DNA from: Trogon surrucura
Taxonomy: Eukaryota; Chordata; Aves; Trogoniformes; Trogonidae
Direction of reading: 5' to 3'
Assembly (NCBI GenBank): GCA_020746105.1
Contig: CM036634.1
Coordinates: 1,452,582-1,516,581 of the forward strand
DNA length: 64,000 bases
Shown: one piece after another, positions 15,101-29,000 of the stretch
Layout of the letters: each line of letters begins with the position of its first letter
How positions within the stretch are numbered: position 1 is the first letter of the stretch
Made by a program: the position numbers and the translations under genes
Notes under the pieces: model-generated
What the model saw: the letters and a program-made list of their open reading frames with translations, nothing else
What the model was told of the DNA's origin: nothing
The model's database searches: none

Positions 15101-18100
15101 GTAATGAAATAATTCCTGCTGTGTTATTCATTAACTCACATTTCATTCAGTGGCTCCTAAGAGGATAACAAGTATGTTAGAGGTGAACTTGCATAAGACT
15201 TCTGACATCCTTTTGATAAGATAACTGAGTTAAGGCCGTGACAGACAAAGTTTAAGCATGGCAGTGATGCCTCACTGTGGCAGGTGGCATGAGGTGTATT
15301 ATATCTCCCGACTTGAAAATTGATTTAATGGCTTTTTCTTTCACAGTTTAACAGCCTGCTTCTAAAGTTGTTGGAGAAATAGCTAGTGTCCAAAGCTAGA
15401 TAAAGGCCTGCCTTAGCGTGGAGTGCACCCGACTGGCTGGCTGTATGGAAAAGGGGGTGCCCAGCCCTGCGGTGCTTCAGGGCAGGGGTGGGAGCCCAGC
15501 AAATAATGGGGGGACCTGCGACAATAAAAGCGTATGGGGAGGAAAAGCAAGTTGGTGAAGGACAGCTGCTGCTGGTTTATATAAAATATTTTGATACAGG
15601 GGCCTGTGAAACCTCGTTGGGTTTCTAGTTTTAGCATTAATGTAGCTTGAGACTGCGTAAAATTTGAGTATCTCTTAAATGCTGGTGGTGTGCCCTCTTC
15701 TCCCTTATGCATGCAGCTGTCAGCTTAAACTGCACTGTGCTGCTCTGCAAGAAAACTTTCAAGGGGAGAAAGATTACCTGGTTTGCTAAGGGATTTTTAC
15801 TGACATTATGTTGCAAATATTAAGACTGGAGACCTCTACGCCTGGCTTTGGGGCTGATTGTTTTAAAGGAGGCTGTGGGAGTTGGGTGCACTGGCTCTTA
15901 CGTGAGTCCGTGATGGCCTGGGCTTCCTGACAGACCTGGCTGTGGCTGCTGATGAAGCTGCCATAGCAAATGTGAGTACTGGTCTGTTCTGGAGGCTTGC
16001 CAGGGAGTTCATCTCCCTCCAAAAGAGGTTTATCTGTGCTGTGCATTTGAGCTAATAAATGAATATAATCAGATTAGGCTGTTTGTGGGAGGAATGATGA
16101 TTGGATATTCAAATGCCTGACTAATGGCCTGATCTTTTGACTGTTGCTGCGAACGCGCTGGCATCGGTGCGGTTCATCCCCACGTGTAATAACTGAGATC
16201 ACTTTAAGCGGAGGCTGCAATAGCCTTGGACGCCTGAAGAAATCCAGAACTTCAGGGTGGCCCAGTAAGATCTTCAATTACCTGGTATTTGCAGAAGCAC
16301 TGGGTGAGGGAACAGTGACTTTATCTGGGAAGAAGTTCTAGGTGGTGGTCTGGTGAGTCAGGTGTCTGCCATCCTGGAGAACTAGCTGTGTCCCTGCCCT
16401 GTTGTGGGTTGTGGCACTGGCTTAGGAAGTTACTGGAAGCCTTTGCAGGTGTGTGTAGAGTTCAGGTTTTGATGTTAAGTACACAGCTCCAGGCTCGAGT
16501 GCTCATCTCTGCAGCTCGGACTCCAGCTAGTGGAGTTGTTTCCCAAACGCAGAGCAGAATACTGTAAAAACTGGGACCATTTGGATAGCTCTAGATGTTT
16601 GTTCTGGGTACCAAAACTAGAAGATCCTTCTGATGCCTTGAACTCTTACTCTGCTTAGTTTTCCAGCCTTTTAGAAATACATTATTACTACTGCTTCACC
16701 ATGTGGGACAGTGAAAGCGGTGGATCTTTAGCAGAAGAGGCGCTATAAAATGAGCGATGTAGAAAAGATTGACTTCATTCACAACTCCGCCGTGACTACA
16801 AGCTTTGTTAAAAATGAGTGTACTGAAAGGTTCTAGGTACAAGCAGCGTTGTCCATCTAGTTCAGGGAGTGAGGATGGGGGGTTTTGGGAAGGAAAGGCT
16901 GGAGAAGGAAATAAGGGATCAGACAGATTCCAAGAGAAGCTGACCTAATGCTTCGCCGGTGGCCATAGCGCTTGTGTTTCCTAATATGTAATTCTTTGCT
17001 CCATGCTTTTTGTACATAGTTGTTTTAAGATGCAATTACAGGTTGAATTCCCTGGTATGCATGAGTGGTGAAAATATCTGCTGTGTCATTCGTACGCGGG
17101 TCCCAGGCTGTCAGATTTGCCTCTCTTGTTTACTTTATTGTGCAACTACCTGTAACAGCCTAATCCAAAAATCCGTCCCCGACAGAATGCCTGCCCTGTC
17201 AAGGATCTCTCTCCTTACAGCAGAATTTACACACCAGTGCTCTGACTGCTTGAGCTGTTGCATGTGAAGTAGTAAAATACCTAAAGAGGCCATTATGTCT
17301 TACTGGTTCTTTGCAATATCTGTTTTTCAGCACCCGTGGTAATGGTAATGGGAAGAAAAATCTTCAGTTAATGTCAAGCTTTAAGTTATTCAGACTGAAC
17401 GTAGAAGCTTGGCTGTGAGCGCTGGTTCATGGATTTCATTGGTTGTTCTGGAAGCCTCCATCAGGGGAGACTTTCAAAGCAGTTCTGTTGACTGCACCTG
17501 AAACTGGTGCAGACATGTTTTATTTCCAAGCTAATGACACAGATGTGATACTTTTAATAAAACATACATACCCTGGCTCCTTGTACTTGGTTGACAGACT
17601 AAGTTAAGGTTGCCAAGTAAACCTGAGTACGTAAAGATGGAATCTTTTGTCCAGGAAGGGAGTTTGGCTATTTCTTAAGCATTTGACTCTAGATGTACAA
17701 AACTGGATGCAAGCTCTTCCAGAAATACAAGCGGTGATTTCTGAGGTGGTTCCTTCAGCGAGCTGTTATTCATCGAAATTACAAATGCTTTTTTATCTTG
17801 GCTCTGAGCATTTGCTTCTAGATTTGTCTTCCCATACAGATTTGTTACACCAACTGCACAACCTCTTGAAATAAAGGCTTACTGTAAAAGCGAGGTAGAC
17901 TTCAGTGTTCTGAATGTTCTTATCTTTGTTGCTTTCCCCGGTTTTACTCAGCATGAGGGCTTCCTTTGAGTATTTTTCTGAACTTAAGATTCCAACCTTA
18001 ATATTGGAACACGCTGTCTAGAAAGAAAGTGCTTGGAGATATTAAAACTCTGTCTGGGCAGTTCTTTGAGCAGCTTGATCTAATGGGAACTGTATCAAGT

Positions 18101-18155
18101 AGGGGCTTGGACTAACAGATGTTCACTTGTTCCATTTAATCCAAATTGGTCTGAA

Positions 18156-18182
18156 TTTTTTTTTTTTTTTTTTTTTTTTTTT
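18156..18182. repeat. 27-T homopolymer
   Basis: An uninterrupted run of 27 T, followed by CCCCC. It is the longest homopolymer seen in the window. It could be an old poly(A) tail on the minus strand, but no recognisable element body lies next to it. Confidence 0.9.
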
Positions 18183-21100
18183 CCCCCTGCATGTGTATCT
18201 ATCCTGGTTCTTTATGCTTTCCCATTTGGACCTAAAGGGGCAGGAGTAACTCTTTTTTTGTAATTGAATATCGAGTCTTATTTCTGTGACTGACAGTGCA
18301 GAAATCTCTGGTGTTGAATTCGAGCCTCGGAAGGAAAGTTTGCTGCAAAGTCCAGTCCTCCAGGGCCGGATGTCAAGCTTCACTGCAGGCAGCTTTTATA
18401 GGTATGGGAAGGGAAGAATTTCCAGCCCTTTTTTGGTTTGGACTTTGATCAAGGTTGACACCTCTCAAGATCTTTAAGGAGTGCCTGAGCAGACTGAGTC
18501 TCGCCGTTGTGTCCGTTCATTGTCAGCAGCTTCGTCCTGCGTGGTACATCTTGAAACAAGACGTTGTCAGTTGGGGTCAGGATTTCTTGCTCTTTAATTT
18601 TATCAGGAGCAAAACAGTAAGTTAAGAATAAAACCCCAAGTGCTGAACCTCTTATTGCTCCTTATTGACGTTGTATTTATTTTTTTGTCAAAACTTGTGA
18701 TTTACTTTTTGAATCCAAGCAAATGCAGCTTGAGCGTCTTATCCTCATGGGTTGCAGACAGGCCTCTCGGGGCTCATGTTCAGCGAGTACAGACATGGTT
18801 CTCTTGTTAAGCTGGTTACCAGAGGGTACTTCAAATTGAAGGATAAGGAATAAAAATAGACCAATTTAGTTGATTTCGCTTGATTTTTACTGTGAAATGC
18901 TACTTCTTTGCATTTAATTGAAGATTGATATCTAAGTCACAGGTAAAAATTGAAGTGTTACAGATGGCTGACTTGGGCTCTTTTCATGTCTTGAAGCAAG
19001 CTCATGGACTAGCATATACATGTTCTTGCCTGTCTTCATGAAATACAAATTGAGGGGGACATGCTAAATTTACTTTAAGGGTGGGTATGAATCCCTTTAT
19101 TTCTTTAAAGGAGGGTTAAGTCTTGCTGACTGATAACCATTCACATGTGAAACAAAATCGCAGTGGATAACTGAAGTTTCCTGCGTACTGGCGTACGTAT
19201 TGTTTAAAAAAAATCAAGGATTAAACCATATTTAAAATGGAAGTGCCCTTGCTTGATGCATCAGTAACAGAATTAACTGTTAAACTGCACTCACTTCTAC
19301 AATGTCTGTGGGAAAGGTGTGCATGCGTTGTGTTTAGGTAACTTGCTCAAGAGCCCAAACTTTTTGTTTCTTTAAAATGATGATTTGTCTCTTAATTACA
19401 TCCAAGTCTGGTTTAGTAAACTAGAGTTGTTCTGAGTCACACAGGGAAGGAGCAAATGTTCTCTAAAGGATAAAACGCTTAAATGATGACTTGTGTTCTT
19501 TGTATTGCTAGGGTTCCTGCTTCTGGGGGTTTGTTGTATCCACCAATGTGAATGAGTTTCTCCGGGGAAAATAGAGAGAGGTTTTAAGTTGGGGTTTGCC
19601 TGACTTGAATGAATCCACACTAAACCAAATCTGGGGGAAAAGTGTGTTCTGGATAGTTGCAGTAGAGTTCACAGGGACATAAGCATCTGTATATACAGAA
19701 TTCCTGCAACAATTCAACCTGAGAAACAAAGGCTGCTGTGAATTAAGTGCTTCTTGTGATCATCTGTTGTGGTTACTATCTTGGACTGATAGTTTGTTGT
19801 GCCCTTTTTTAAAAGGGCATTTAGTACAAAATAGGATGCTGGAGTAATACCTCCTTTTTGGTAAAAACTAATCAGCTATACAGGACCTGGTGTGGGTTGA
19901 CTTAAGTGAGCAGGTAGGAAATGCAGGCTGAAATCTCTGTGTTCCCGGAGAAGCTCATTCCTGTTGGCTCATCTTGCTATTGAATCAGGGCTTTCAGAGG
20001 AGACACAGTTACTGTACGGGATTGATTCGTTTTGCCATGTAAGGCAGATATCTGCTGGCATCCTCCTAGGGAAGCTGTGAACATTTAGGTCAATGGATTT
20101 TTAACTTTAAATCTAGAAGGGTAGAGGGCGGCGATGGTCTGTGGCTGGTAAATATCACCAGGGCACGTGTCAAACCCTGTTTCACTAGCAGAGTTGCAGT
20201 TTATTGCAGAACTTAATTTCAATTCTATCTGAAACTCGGTGTTTTGGTATTCATGTGTGCCTTAAACAACCACAGAACCCTCTTTGGTGCTTCTCTGAAG
20301 TTTGTAAGTATATTTAACTTTGGCTTCGTGCTGTTTAGCTTTTTAGAATAAGCATATTCTGTTATTCCAAGTAAATCCTGGCTCTGAATATCTGTGCTGC
20401 TTCAATGTGAACTGACGAACTTGTATACCTTCAGTATTATGGATGTTGTTCTGTAGAGGAAAGATTGTAGGGAGTTGTTGTGACTAAGCTCAGCCTCCCT
20501 AAACAGTCTGGAAAAATGAGTTCAGAAATTGTAATTGTTTTTGCCTGTGACAAGATTTGAACGAGGTGGTTACATAGCATGCTCACTCACTTTAGTAGCT
20601 GAAGGGCTGCTGGACTTAAACATATATAAGCTTTTAAAAAATATACATAATAAAGCCAAGTGGTTCTGAGCCACCACCGTTGTGCCTCTAGAGGGGTAAG
20701 CTTTGCAGTGTGACACCATTAACTAATCTGTTGAAGACCTAAGTATTCAGTACTGGATGCTCACAATGTATGTAACTGATCTTCAAAACTAGTTACGGAA
20801 ATTGAAGCACATGAAGAGCAGCTTCAGATTTCTTTAGGCGCTGTTAAGGGATGTGAGACAACTTCCTGTGCCTCCTGCCTCCCGTGTCGAAGAAGAGCCG
20901 TGTACAAACGCCGTTTCGGTCCTTGCTGTTTGATTGAGCGACCTGCAGCCTCGACTGCTCAGAGCTCCCCTCCCCACTTCCATCAGCAGACAGCTCCGTC
21001 CTTTTCCAGCGTATGTTCGTGGGACCCTTTTTAAGACTCTTTGTTTGCTTGTCTTTAATTTTCTCCAGGTCTTAAGTGCAACTTGCAAATGGAAAGTAGT

Positions 21101-24100
21101 GTTTTGCCAGTTATGTTTTCCTGCTTCCAGAAGTAACTGTGACTTTCTGTGAATGGAAAAAGATGGCAATAAACAACTGTCTTAATATTTGGAAGATGCT
21201 GAAGTGATCTAACTAGAGGAGCAAAGGTAGTTGCTCTCCCTGCTTTTTCTCCTAGCTTTAGAGAACTGAATCAGCTGAGCAAAGAAAGGACATCAAGGAG
21301 CAGATTTCCTGGGGGCAGTGTGCTGGTAGATCAGCCAAACCAGTTTGTCCCCTGTGATCTAAACATAGGAAGCCTCCTTAATTGGGGAAGGCATCTGAGT
21401 TCAGCGTATGTCTTCCTGGCTGTAGGATCACTGCTGTGCCTAGCCAAAGGGCAGCGCGAGCCTGAGTCCTGTTTCTCTCTGAAGAAAACTTAACCAGTAA
21501 ACAGAGCCTGCTGCTGAGAGCTTGGAGTCTGAACTGGGAATGCATTGATGCAATAACCTGTTGGTTCCAGTCTGGAAGGGGTTAGCTGCTCAGATGGAAG
21601 GAAGGCAGTAACCTGTTCTGGTAAATCATGTGTCTGGCTTTAAACTGAAACTTGCTCTCTAAATAGGAGCTAGAAGGAAATTCCTTGTGCTCCCTTAAGC
21701 TGCTAGTGTTTCCTTACTCAGCTCTTGCTGGTCTCCTTATCATGCACAAGCACACATGGTTTAATCTCTTCATGATTTGACTTTTGCCTTACGGTATTTA
21801 CACATTCTATGTGCTTGGTTGAACACTGAGTGCTTGTCGATGCCTTGGATGATGCCCAAACAAGTCTTTGGACTGTTCTCTAGAAAACATCTATTTATGA
21901 TCCTAGAAAAGCTAGCTTGATCCTTAATTAACACCTGAAATGTGAAATTTAGGTGGTCAGTTCATAAAAAGAGATCTCTTGTGTCTAAACAAGGCTGGCT
22001 CTCTACCTAGATCAACTCTTTTAATATGGTTATTTGACTTGGTTGTTACCAGGATTGTTTTGCATATGCTAATAAACACCTGAGCTCAATGTGTTCCTTG
22101 TAGTGAATTAAGTTACTGTGTTATCCTGTAAATAAACAGTAGTGCTAATGCTGTGATCAAACATACTTATCCCCTGCCGCGGTTGGAAAAGGGTAGTTCT
22201 GCATCCCTGAGCTCACAGATGCTGGCAGAGACGTTGTTGCTGTGTGTTACACCTAAACCCCCCCCAGCTCCTGGTGGTGCAGGAGGCAGCTGTGAGCTGA
22301 AAGCTCTAATGCAGGTCAGGCCTTTTGGAGGGTAATTGGCATTTGAATTGTAAACTCTGCCGTTTAAACAACCTGCTTAATGCCTTGAGCAATAAATACG
22401 TTGAGTTTAAGAGATGAGCGAGAACTGACTTTTTCTGCAAAGAAAATGTCGCTTCTGCAGGTGTTGAAGGGATTCTTAAACCGCTTCAAATTCTGTAAAT
22501 TGTAAATGTCACACACTTGCTTTCAGCCTGTGCTTTTCATCAGTGTGTGCTCTGGAAGCGGAGAACATCTACAGCGTTGCGGAGTAGTGACTCTGTAACC
22601 TGACTTCTTTCTGTATTAGTTTTGGTCTGCGTCTAGGAGTTGGCTTATGTCATGAAGGGTCTGAAATGTCCAAGTTGGTGTAAGATAAGGAAGGGGAGGG
22701 GTACGGGAGCAGTGCCCTTTCTGCTGACTCGCCGTGTTTCAGGGAATGCAAGTGTAGTCTGTTTTTAAAGCAAAAAATACCTTAAATGTCACGTGAGGGG
22801 GGAGGAGAAAAAGGCACTTTTGGAGCATGCCACAGTTTTCCCAAGTGTTGGGCAATTTGAAATGCTTAACTTCCACAGTTGGATAAAGTAGTCCAGAGTA
22901 AGTCGTCAAACACGGAGCCTCTCGAATGACTTCCTAGATGAAGCTGCTGAAGGTGGGTATGAATCTTGCCCACATGGCTTCCTTGACAGAACAGGGTTTT
23001 TTCAATGGAGTTTAGGAATTAATGGATTAAAGCTGTACTCAGTAATTGCATTGGACAAGCTGTGTGGGAAAAGCCGTGTCTTGTTGTAGGCCTTGATAAC
23101 GGGGAAGAGCCCGTTCGTGGCTGTTGTAGCTGTGCTGGTGCTCTGAGCCTCTGCGAGGGGCTGAGTTTTCTGTTCCGGACACCTTGTAATAACCTCCTTA
23201 ATGCTTTGAGAAACGAACGTTTATTCATAGCGGGTACTTGGTATTTCCACAAAGTCGTCATATGACGGAAACATGGAGCAGTGTTTGGGTAAAGAGGTTT
23301 GAAAAGCTTTGTGCCAGACAAAGTAGGATGAAAATGAGCTCAGCTTACACACTTGAGAGCTTACAGCGGTAACTGCGTGTCTCTTGTCCCAAAGTAATTC
23401 ACTGGGGAAAAGAAATCTCCTGGGACTGTGACTAGAAACTCCAAAGGAGTCTCCCAGTCAGATTTGCTTCTTGGGTCTTACTGGTTCTTTTATTACTTGC
23501 AGCTTTCTTTAGTATCGCACTGACAAAACACAACGTGTAAGGAGCCTGTCTTAGTGTTTTGTGATGCTGCTCTCCTGGAAGAGGAGCTGCCCCTTCCCGG
23601 TGCGCATCTGCTGAACGGAAGGGACCGAGTTCAAGCAAAATGCTCAGAGGAGGGAAGGGGCCTGAGAAGGTGTTTTGGGAGGATGAGTAAAACCTTTGAA
23701 ACTTGGAATATCCCTGTTTGTTGCCTTTCTTCTAGAAAGGAAGAAATAGGGGAGGGAGCGTGACTCATGGCAAATGGGCTGTGAGGATCTTAGCGGAAAA
23801 ATGGGAAGTACGAGGAGCAAATTATTCCCGTGTTACTCTGTTCTGCCATTTCAGATGGAAACTTTTGCTGCCTGGTCTCAGTCTCGCTCACTTGCTGTTT
23901 CTGTTGCCTAACTTTAGTCTAATATTGCCCTACTTTTCATAGCCCTTCAGTTACCTCTTGACACAGGATTCCCTTCGTAGCACACTTGGTCACCTTTTCT
24001 AGTGTAGAGCCCACCCAAGGCTGCTGGATTTCCACCGGCTCGGTGAGTGTCCTGTGTCCTGTCAGCTTTCAGATGTCACCGCTAGATTCAGATCTCATCC

Positions 24101-25876
24101 TTGCAGATCTCTCCACGGTTCAGACTGATCTGTGTAGCTCGTTGGTCCTTCTTGGTAGATGTTACTTGTCTGTTATACAGGTGAAATAATGTGGAATAAT
24201 TGAAATAGAATGCTAAGAATGGGTTGTTAATTTGAGCTTTGAACTTGCAGTGGTTCATCAGAAGAGCTCGGATGGGAAAACTGTGTCCTGGCTCATCTAT
24301 GAACAGTTGCAGGATTTGGATCTTGGGATTTTATTCAAATGGAAAAGGAATTCAAAGGAAACAAAGCCTGAAATAAGAAAAAGTGACATTTTCTTTGAAT
24401 TTTAGTTTCAAACTTGCTGTGGTCTTTTCACCTGGTTTTGTTTTGGGATCAGTGGAGAACAACATTGATATATAATCTTTTATTCAGAAACACCCTTTCT
24501 GCAAAAGAAACTTATTTATTATAATAGTTACTACTATAATTCCACCTAAAGTTCTGTAGAGGTACTTCCATCAGTTATGGAAAAATTGGCCTTTCTTAGT
24601 GCAGGATCAGGTTTCTCTTTACTACTCTGAGCTATGAGACAGCCACAGGCTCCAAACTGCTCCTCCTGCTTCGCCTCTTGCCTTCTGCTGCCAGTTCACG
24701 CTTTGCTTGCTCTTTGGAGACGTTTTTCACTTGAACTTTGGAGTGTTGCTTCTGCATCTGATTTTTGAAGAGCGTAAGAAGTGATCTTTTGAAACTAGCA
24801 CGCAAAGATAATCAGCTTAATCAGACGGCTTTTTAAAACAGATTAAGGCCTCTTCTGGGTGGGAAGACGAGGGAGACGAACGTTGCTGTAAAGGGTTCCG
24901 CGGGAAACTAAATGACGTACCGTTAACGTACGAGTCGGTGCGGTGGGAAAACTTTTTGATGCTTTGGACTCTGGCAGTTAATTCTGTTCTTCACTCACAG
25001 GAGCACAAGTAGAACAGAAAATGAGAGAAGATACTGAAAACTGCCTGTTTAATGACACCTTGCCCTGCCCAGCCCTGGGAGCGGCTGTGTTTGGGGCGAC
25101 CGTCCCCGTGCACTCGTCCCCTCGGTGGTTTTTAGCTCAGCCACAAGCTGACCGCACCGGCCCACGTGGTAGGGAGCTGATAGTAGCACTCTGTTCCTGT
25201 TCCTTAGCACACTAAGAATAGGGTAGAAATAGTTCTGGAGGAAAGCAAGCTTAAAATCCACTAGGAAGAACATGAAAAGGAAAGAGCAAGCTACAGCCGA
25301 CGCAGGAGCTGAGGCTGAGCAGAAAGCAGCCGAACAAAAGGGTGGTGGAGTGGTGAGTGTGTGATCGAGTGGCGCAAGAGGAGGGTTGGTTACTGCAGCG
25401 CTGGGTTATGTGGGAGCGGGAAGGTTGTGAAGGTAGAAATGTCAACAGAAATGCAGAACTTCTGATCAGAAGCTGCACTTGCGTAACATTAAGGTTGTGA
25501 CATGGTGTGTGGCATAACCAGTGCAGAAGTGCCCTGTTTCAGCAAAGAGGGCGACGGTGGAAATACACCTTCAAAAGAGTCAATTTACAGGAGTTTGGCT
25601 GGTGTGTTTACATCTGTGAGGACAGCTTTGTCCATGGTTAGAGAAAACTTGGATTTGGTGTTTTCCACAGCTATTTCTCTCCTCTGCCCTTTCCCTTCAT
25701 GCTTATCGAACCGTACCTCTTGTGGAATCATACCTCTTCTGTTCCTGCGAGATACAGCCTTGCAGCTAGGAAACTGCTTCCCGCTCTCCTAATCAAACAT
25801 GTTTATTAAACTTCTCAAGAGTGTTTTTTTGTAGCTCTTTGCCAATGTTTTATTTAAATAAATGTCAAGAAAAGCA

Positions 25877-25980
25877 TTGTCACAGACTCATAATGTCGAT
25901 CGGCGGTCATGTAGTCCAACACCCCGCTCAGAGAAGGGGATGCCTTTGATGTTGCTTGCTCAAGGGCTGGTCAGCTCCGG
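25877..25980 (-). mobile_element. Degraded CR1 LINE 3' fragment
   Basis: Resembles the minus-strand CR1 3' end: ...GTAGTCCAAC...CCCGCTCAGAG..., followed by a TTGCTTGCTCAAGGGCTGGTCAG-like stretch that matches the common GTTGCTCAGGGC segment. The octamer tail is reduced to CACAGACTCATAATG. It directly abuts a second CR1 end at 25981. Confidence 0.55.
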
Positions 25981-26070
25981 AATCATAGAACCACAGAATG
26001 TCAGGGGTTGGAAGGGACCTCAAAAGATCATCTAGTCCAACCCCCCTGCCAGAGCAGGAGAATATCTCCA
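25981..26070 (-). mobile_element. CR1 LINE 3' end fragment
   Basis: AATCATAGAACCACAGAATG is the octamer-repeat tail of CR1 read on the opposite strand. It is followed by GGTTGGAAGGGACCTC and ATCATCTAGTCCAACCCCCC, the standard CR1 3' untranslated region. The copy is heavily 5'-truncated, as most CR1 copies are. It is a different subfamily from the copies at 31352 and 44192 (GTCAGGGGTTGG instead of GGCCGAGGTGGG). Confidence 0.88.
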
Positions 26071-29000
26071 GGAATAAAAGTTCTGCAACTTGGAAACCAT
26101 TATTCTGCAATTTCCCCCGCAGTTCACTGTAGCAGGGTGATCGATAGAACATCCCGCTCCTACTCGGTAGCATCTTCCAAGATGCAAAGCCTTTACAGAC
26201 CACATTTGACTTCCGTGGGACTTGGTGAAAGGCTCCTGAGCCCTTTTTCAACTTCTACCCTTTGCTTTCCTACTGGTGCAGGACTGGGTCTTGGTGGGTC
26301 GGACAGCAGAGCTGACAGTGGGCGCGCGCATGCTCCACCCCGTCCGCTCGCCAGTTACACGCCTCTGCTTGGCATTGCTCCTCCCTTTCAGTGAAGACTG
26401 TTTTTGAGGTGGTGGTAGAAGCCGTAGCGATGTTTCTTCTTACAGTGAGCTTGCCTGAGGAAGCGATAAGGTCGGAGGTGCTTATCTGTGCCTCGCAGCC
26501 GTGCGAGGGGAATGCCGATGAGCGCGGCGAGAAGTGTTTTCTGAGCGCTGGCAGGGATAAAGCGGAATTATTAACGCTTAGGTTGGAACGTTTTCCTCCT
26601 GTTTTTCAACTTCCCTGCAAAACTCTGGAGATTCAGTGGCTTCTTCCAAACCTCGTTAAATTCAATAAAAGGCTTGTTGCAGATTTTCTGAAGGTTTTTG
26701 TTGTTTGGTTTGGTTTTTTTTTCTCTGACCTAAACCACATAAGCTTACCTCCTGCTACCCTAAGTGTGTACCTCGCCTTTTTAAAAGCAAGGACACGGCC
26801 AGAAAAACTGTCTCTGAAGAGTCGTTCTAGAGTTTTGTGCCTTCATAGTTGGGTTTTTTGTTTGTTTAATGAGCCTGTGAATTATTCCTGTCAAAGGTGA
26901 CTTTGTACAACCAAGCGACGGGGAAGTCGAGCTTGTTGCGTGATCAAGCCGGTCCCTTCGAGTGAAACTGTGTCCTTACTCCTTCGTGTGCCGTGTTTAT
27001 TAATCAGCCCCTGAAGCTGCTGGAGTTGGCGTTTGGCTTGTGGCTTGAGAGGTGTTTTAAAATAAAAATCCCAAGTTGGCCTCTGCAGGGAACCAAATGT
27101 AGCTTTTAGAAACTCTCGTGTAAAACTGTCATTCGTCCCCAGCTGAGGTTAACAGCGGTTTTGTTAACGGGGTGTTTTCTGTTCAAGTGGAGCATCTTAA
27201 TATCACCTTTCTTTGTAAATAATAGCTGAAAGTAGGTATGTATGAGATCCCCCTAAATTATGTCAACTGTGTTAGACTTTGTTTTGCCTGATGCATTTAC
27301 ATTTGTACTTCTAAACCCATTTCTTTTCACTACATCAATCCTAAGATTATGTGCCCCTTTTCTGTCTAGTGAAGGTAATTTTTCCCCCCCATCATAAGAC
27401 GTGAGCTAAAAGACACAATAAATACAAAATAGGTACTCTTTATTTTTTTTTAAATGGACCAGAATACAAAAATTACCGCTGCCTGGGGCACAGCAGAGTA
27501 CAAGCAAACTATTTCTAGCACCAGGATTATATGTCTGTAGAAGTTCAACTTCCCGGGCACATCCAGGTGCAGCGAGCTATCGGGAGAGCTTCCAAGGTAT
27601 TGGGAGAGCAAATCTTCTGGTGCGCCGGGTCCGAGGGAGCGGGATTCCGTCAGTCTGGCTGCTCGCACGCTTCAGGAGCGGCTGGTTTGAGCGTGGCGCT
27701 TCTCCTTTTAGGGTTTGGGTCTTTTAGCGTAGAACTTTGTGTCCCAGCAGGCAGTCAGGTGCTCTAGAAGACATCTCTGAATACCTGCCCAAGCGACTGC
27801 GTAGGAATGAAGCAAATTGGATATTTTCTCCGTATGTTTGTTGGGGTTTTTTTTTTTTTGACAAATGTGTTTGTGACAAAATGCTTTATTTTTGAGGAAA
27901 TAACTGTTTGTACAGCACTTGGAGAGTCAAAAAGATAAGTCTTGGCAGGGCTGGTGTCGTGTGAGCGTTGCTGCTCACCTGGGCTTTTTTATCCAAAAGT
28001 GCTTGGGCTCCAGCCACTGTCTGGAGGAGTTCAGCCGCTTGCTTGGGAGGCAAAAAGCATAATTTCTGATGGAAAATGAAAGAAACACTTTTGAAGATCA
28101 GTACGAAACAAGCTGGATCTTCTATAAAAGAGCTCTCCTGTAGCTTTTATTGCAAAGTAGCTTTTTGGGTTTGACTTCTGCATACCAAAGACGGGTTAAA
28201 AAAACTGGAATTGCTGTGTGGCCGTGATTTCGGAGCTGTTCCTTCCCAGAACGCTTTAACCAGCACCCGTGTCCCTGTCAAAATCCAGTCGGTCCCATCA
28301 ACAAGTTCCCTCTTGGGGTGTATTAAGTCGTCGTGACTTATGTAGCAGTTGGCTCTTTTTTACTTTTCCTCTTCAGGACAAGCTAACGTAACAGCTGAGC
28401 TTCTTGTAGAAGTTGCTAGCTATTTAAGAAGAGTTTTTTGGCTTTTTTTTTCCCAAATGAAGGTTCACGTTTCAAAATACTGTCTCTTTATTTGCAGTTG
28501 CCAATGTGAAGTGTCGGAAGAATAGAGCTTGAAAAGTTGTGGGACGAAGAGGACTCTTGTATCCCTCATTCTTTGGTAAGCTAATCCTGTCAGTTTGGTA
28601 AGACGAGCTGCCTGCTGAAGGTGGACTCTACAGTTACTGATACTCTCTGAAAGCATTTTCCAAGATTTTAGACAAACGTCAACATTTTACCGAGTTGGAA
28701 TTTGCAACCTTTAATTGTAAAAACCAGACAGACTTCTGGTTCTTAGTTGTACACGGTCTCGAGCCGTGATTGCCCATCCTGCTGCTCTTCCTGAGTGACG
28801 TGCCGGTGCCCAGGTCGTTAGCTACAGTCGGTATTTTGGAAAGCTCTTCAGTTGCTTCTGCACGTGGTGCCAGGAAGGAGGGGAAACCTTGTTGTTGGGG
28901 ATTGAAATGTGGGAAACAAAGTGATTATCCTTATCTGGAGTAACTTCCTTCCGCCTGCGAGAGGGGGAGAAGTGCTTTTGGTTTGTAACAGAAGCACCTT

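Larger units (their letters stand above)
1..25876. other. Non-coding stretch: probable MTMR3 5' intron or upstream region
   Basis: I found no exon, RNA gene or long repeat that I can support here. Open frames are short, overlap on both strands and match no family I recognise. The sequence is AT-leaning and CpG-poor until about 24.8 kb; for example, I count 4 CpG in 6001-6300. Low-complexity pieces are a (TTTG)n tract near 9075-9103 and T runs at 18156-18182. The window opens with eight C residues. The 5' non-coding exon that must splice to 33629 could be in this stretch or further upstream. Confidence 0.6.

Noticed and set aside
19801-19818. GCCCTTTT-TT-AAAAGGGC inverted repeat
   Set aside because: 8-bp arms in low-complexity sequence; expected by chance in 64 kb.
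26391-26900. 169-codon open frame on +
   Set aside because: No recognisable motif, F/V-rich low-complexity segments and no splice-site context; best explained as a chance frame.
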